Source: Ignavibacteriales bacterium | GTDB taxonomy: Bacteria; Bacteroidota; Ignavibacteria; Ignavibacteriales; Ignavibacteriaceae | DNA: 6,391 nt | Assembly: GCA_027349615.1 (NCBI GenBank) | Contig: DAIEML010000138.1 | Span: 1-6,391, forward strand | Direction of reading: 5' to 3' | Position numbers and translations under genes: made by a program | Part shown: positions 3,515 to 6,391 of the stretch, piece by piece | Layout: the number at the start of each line of letters is the position of its first letter | Numbering within the stretch: position 1 is the first letter of the stretch | Notes under the pieces: generated by a model | Seen by the model: only the letters and a program-made list of their open reading frames with translations | The model's database searches: none | What the model was told of the DNA's origin: nothing

Positions 3515-6391
3515 CTATTTTATTTTTTTAATTATCACAGTAAAAGTTGTTCCAATTCCTTTTTTACTTTTTACAAATATTTGAGCGTCGTTTAATTCAA
3601 TATATTTTTTAGTAAGTGCTAAGCCTAAACCGTTGCCTTCAAATCTTCTTGAATATCCAATTTCTTCTTGTGAAAATGGTTCAAAAAGTTTTGGCAAATA
3701 TTCATCCGAAATGCCAATGCCGGTATCTTTAATATCAATAATAATATTTTCATTATCTTGGTAAAGACTAATTTCTACATGTCCTTCAATTGTAAATTTA
3801 ATTGCGTTATCTATTAAATTTTGGAAAGCTTGTGTTAATGTATAGATATCTCCCAAAATAAAATTATTCTCATTTTTATTATTAAATAATAACTTAATAT
3901 TTCTTGATTCGACAACCGCTTTAAATTCGTTAAGCAAATTAATTATTAATTTTTCTAAGTCTATAGTCTCTTTAATTACTTCATAACCGCCAGTCTGAAC
4001 CAATGACATATTTAGAATAAGATCGATGGTGCGAAGTAATCTTTTACCGCTGTTATTAATAATAGTAAACTCTGTTTCCAATTCTTTGCTGAATTCTTTA
4101 TTTAATTTTTCATTGATAAGTGAATTGTAACCTAAAATTATATTTAACGGTGTTCTAATTTCATGTGAAATTTGTGCAAGGAAAATTGATTTTAATTTAT
4201 CGGAAGTTTCAGCTTTTTCCTTGGCGTCAATTAATTCAATTTCCGCTAATCTTCTATCGTGAATATCTCCGAATGATCCATAAGTTCCAGAAATATTTGA
4301 GGCAGCATCAATTATTATTCTTGCATTTAATTCCATCCATCTGAAAGAATTATTATTGGTTTTAATTCTAACTTCAAACCGGCAAAATTCCTTCTTCTTG
4401 TAAATGATAGATATAAATTCGTCGGTAGATTTTCTTTTATCATCAGAATGGATAAAATCGAAAAGTGATTTACCCAAACTTTCATTTATTTCATAACCAG
4501 TCACTTCTTTCCAGTATGGGTTCAAAAGCGTAAAAATACCGGCATCGTCAGTTTTGAAAATCACTTCTCTAACATTCTGAACAACAGATCTATATTTTTC
4601 TTCGCTTTCAATAAGTAATTTTTCTGCAATTTTCGCTTGATTTATATCGCTAATTACTCCAATGGTTCCGATTATATTTCCTTCAATATCACGGTATGGA
4701 GAGCCATTTATACTTGCCCAAAATTTGCTTCCGTCTTTCTTTTTCATTTCAACTTCATAATGATCAGAAATATTTTCAAATCTATTTTTATTTTTTTCTA
4801 ATATGATATTTTTTTGTTCAGATTCTACAAAAATATTATAACCATATTTACCGATTATTTCGTCGGGTGAAAATCCTGTCATTTCAAATAAACGATGATT
4901 CACAAAAATAATTTTATCATTTATATCTGTAATTACTAAACCTTCAGTCAAGCTTTCGACAACACCTTTGTATAGTTCTTCGCTGGCTTTTAATGCATCT
5001 TCGGCAATTTTGCGATCTGTAATATCTATTGCAGTTCCAATATAACCAGCAAATAATTGATCGTTTAAGTATCTTGGAATTCCTCGTGTTAAAATCCAAC
5101 GATATTTATTGTTTAAATTTTTTAATCTAAATACAGTTTCAAATTCTTTCTTTGCATCAAAAGAAGAGTAATAAACAGATAAAAAATCATCAAGGTCATC
5201 TTGATGAATATTTTCCATCCATCTATTTCCTAATTGTTCAATCAATGGTTTTCCTGTAAAGTCAAGCCATGATTTATTGAAGTAAAAGAAAAATCTATCA
5301 GCTCCACTTATCCAAATCATAATTGGTGCTGAATCTGCAATAAGACTAAATCTTTCCTCACTTTCGATTAATGCAGTCTCAAACTTTTTCCTTTCACTAA
5401 TATCTTCCACTATTCCTTCGAAAGCAATTATTTTTGAGTCTGAATCTCGGATCGCTTTGGTACTTTCGCGAATAATTAAAGTCGTTCCATCATTTTTAAT
5501 CCATGTAGATTCAATACCAACAATAAAATCTTTTTCTTCAAATTGATTTATAAAAAGTGACTTTCCCTTTTTTGTAAAATACTTTCTAATATTCTTTTTA
5601 CTTCTTAACAATTCTTCAAGCGAATTATAGCCAAGCATTTTAACTAATGAACGATTTGCAAGCAGAATTCTTCCATCTGTCGTCATCTGATAAACGCCTA
5701 GCAATAAATTATTAAATAAAAGCTTAAACTTTTCTTCAGATCTTTTAAATGCATTCTCAACAATTTTTACTTTAGTAATATCTTTTTGAATTCCCCAAAT
5801 TCTTTGTAAACATTCTTTCTCAATAATTCCGGTTAAATTGTTACTAAAATATTTTTTATTTCCTTTTCTATCGATTCCATAACTTTCAATATTATTTAAT
5901 TTGTAATTATTTTTAACAAAATGTTCGAAATCTAAAATTTCTTTTTCACCTATTACCGGCATCATGGTGCTTAATTCAATTCCATTTAATTCGGAAGCTT
6001 TTGTTAAGCCGTGCATCTTTGCCATTTTATTGTTGCATTCAGCGATGAACGAATTTTTCATTAAAAGTTTTAGTTGCTTAATTATCGGAAGCGAGATATC
6101 GATTGGTTTGCTAAGTTCAATCCTAAAAATCCCTTCTGAACTTTGTTCAATAAAAGATTTATATCGTTCTTCACTTCGTTTAGTTGCCTCTAAAGAATAC
6201 TTCCGAAGCAATTCAAAATTTCTAAATTTAAGTGCAGCTTTAATAGAAGAAATTAATTTTTCATTTTTGAAATAATATTTTCTGTTATCCGGTACCGAGA
6301 AATAAAGTCTTACATCATCTTCTGTTATATCTTTAAACTTTCCATTAATTTCAAAATCTGTTGAATCAAAATTAACAGCGTCATTATCCTT
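3515..6391 (-). CDS. Multi-PAS sensor histidine kinase, N-terminus beyond right edge
   Basis: The frame is open from the stop codon (3517-3515) to the window edge, giving 958 visible codons. The TTG at 6211 is not a credible start, because 60 sense codons precede it in frame with no ATG or GTG. Visible order (bases): an unassigned segment (6391-6180); PAS1 (about 6169-5762); PAS2 (5749-5381); PAS3 (5365-5000); PAS4 (4990-4622); PAS5 (4612-4247); HisKA dimerisation/phosphotransfer helix pair (4201-4001) with SHEIRTPLN, the phospho-accepting His at 4165-4163; and HATPase_c (about 3874-3518) with N-box NLIDNAIKFT, G1 DTGIGI, F-box LFEPFSQ and G2 GNGLGLAL. All catalytic motifs are intact, so an active kinase is expected. 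Each PAS ends in a D-I-[ST]-like PAC segment followed by a charged coiled-coil linker (SEE-[RK]-[FY] pattern). PAS1 is a distinctive subtype (SSEGIFRIEL, AECNNKMAKMHG). No transmembrane helix is visible, so cytosolic sensing is possible unless the missing part anchors it. The signal is unknown. It is probably cotranscribed with the receiver gene that follows. Confidence 0.95.
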   Translation of the reverse strand, partial: KDNDAVNFDSTDFEINGKFKDITEDDVRLYFSVPDNRKYYFKNEKLISSIKAALKFRNFELLRKYSLEATKRSEERYKSFIEQSSEGIFRIELSKPIDISLPIIKQLKLLMKNSFIAECNNKMAKMHGLTKASELNGIELSTMMPVIGEKEILDFEHFVKNNYKLNNIESYGIDRKGNKKYFSNNLTGIIEKECLQRIWGIQKDITKVKIVENAFKRSEEKFKLLFNNLLLGVYQMTTDGRILLANRSLVKMLGYNSLEELLRSKKNIRKYFTKKGKSLFINQFEEKDFIVGIESTWIKNDGTTLIIRESTKAIRDSDSKIIAFEGIVEDISERKKFETALIESEERFSLIADSAPIMIWISGADRFFFYFNKSWLDFTGKPLIEQLGNRWMENIHQDDLDDFLSVYYSSFDAKKEFETVFRLKNLNNKYRWILTRGIPRYLNDQLFAGYIGTAIDITDRKIAEDALKASEELYKGVVESLTEGLVITDINDKIIFVNHRLFEMTGFSPDEIIGKYGYNIFVESEQKNIILEKNKNRFENISDHYEVEMKKKDGSKFWASINGSPYRDIEGNIIGTIGVISDINQAKIAEKLLIESEEKYRSVVQNVREVIFKTDDAGIFTLLNPYWKEVTGYEINESLGKSLFDFIHSDDKRKSTDEFISIIYKKKEFCRFEVRIKTNNNSFRWMELNARIIIDAASNISGTYGSFGDIHDRRLAEIELIDAKEKAETSDKLKSIFLAQISHEIRTPLNIILGYNSLINEKLNKEFSKELETEFTIINNSGKRLLRTIDLILNMSLVQTGGYEVIKETIDLEKLIINLLNEFKAVVESRNIKLLFNNKNENNFILGDIYTLTQAFQNLIDNAIKFTIEGHVEISLYQDNENIIIDIKDTGIGISDEYLPKLFEPFSQEEIGYSRRFEGNGLGLALTKKYIELNDAQIFVKSKKGIGTTFTVIIKKIK

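Noticed and set aside
6209..6211. TTG start for the histidine kinase
   Set aside because: Sixty further sense codons continue in frame to the window edge, and there is no suitable ribosome binding site evidence for this TTG.
5964..6275. Plus-strand 103-codon ORF
   Set aside because: It is antisense to the PAS1 region of the kinase, where the minus strand codes continuously.

Overview
The window is AT-rich DNA (roughly 30% G+C by eye) from a bacterium that uses the standard code. Several genes have recognisable Shine-Dalgarno sites. The protein types are an M16 peptidase, a divergent HMA-like protein, a SHOCT protein, a lipoprotein PBP4-type carboxypeptidase and a multi-PAS histidine kinase. 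Together with the base composition they suggest the Bacteroidota/Chlorobiota/Ignavibacteriota group, with an Ignavibacteria-like lineage my best guess. This is inference from style and family recall, not from a marker gene.

Layout, left to right. Positions 1-236 (minus) hold the N-terminus of an exported M16 zinc metallopeptidase that runs off the left edge. Positions 237-495 are a divergent intergenic region. It holds overlapping promoter-like elements for both directions, a 16-codon ORF with a strong ribosome binding site, and a perfect TATAAT box just before the next gene. Positions 496-1021 (plus) hold a two-gene unit: an HMA-fold-like protein without the CxxC metal site, and a small membrane-anchored SHOCT protein. 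Positions 1047-1283 (minus, convergent) hold a short gene of unknown function. Positions 1284-1515 are a 232-base intergenic stretch in which I see no convincing promoter, RNA or GC-rich terminator. Positions 1516-3018 (minus) encode DacB/PBP4. Positions 3097-3504 (minus) encode a stand-alone receiver protein. Positions 3515-6391 (minus) encode a five-PAS histidine kinase whose reading frame is open to the right edge.

The right-hand block is transcribed leftwards as kinase, then receiver 10 bases later, then dacB 78 bases later, so one transcript is plausible. Kinase and receiver are very likely partners. Any functional link from them to the cell-wall enzyme DacB is only suggested by gene order. 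The left-hand HMA/SHOCT pair looks like a remnant or variant of a metal-handling cassette, but no transporter or metal regulator lies in the window.

I found no mobile element, CRISPR array, tRNA or rRNA. The window is mostly ordinary chromosomal content. The observations most worth a second look are the receiver's Lys-to-Arg change, the HMA protein without its CxxC, and the hairpin covering the dacB ribosome binding site.
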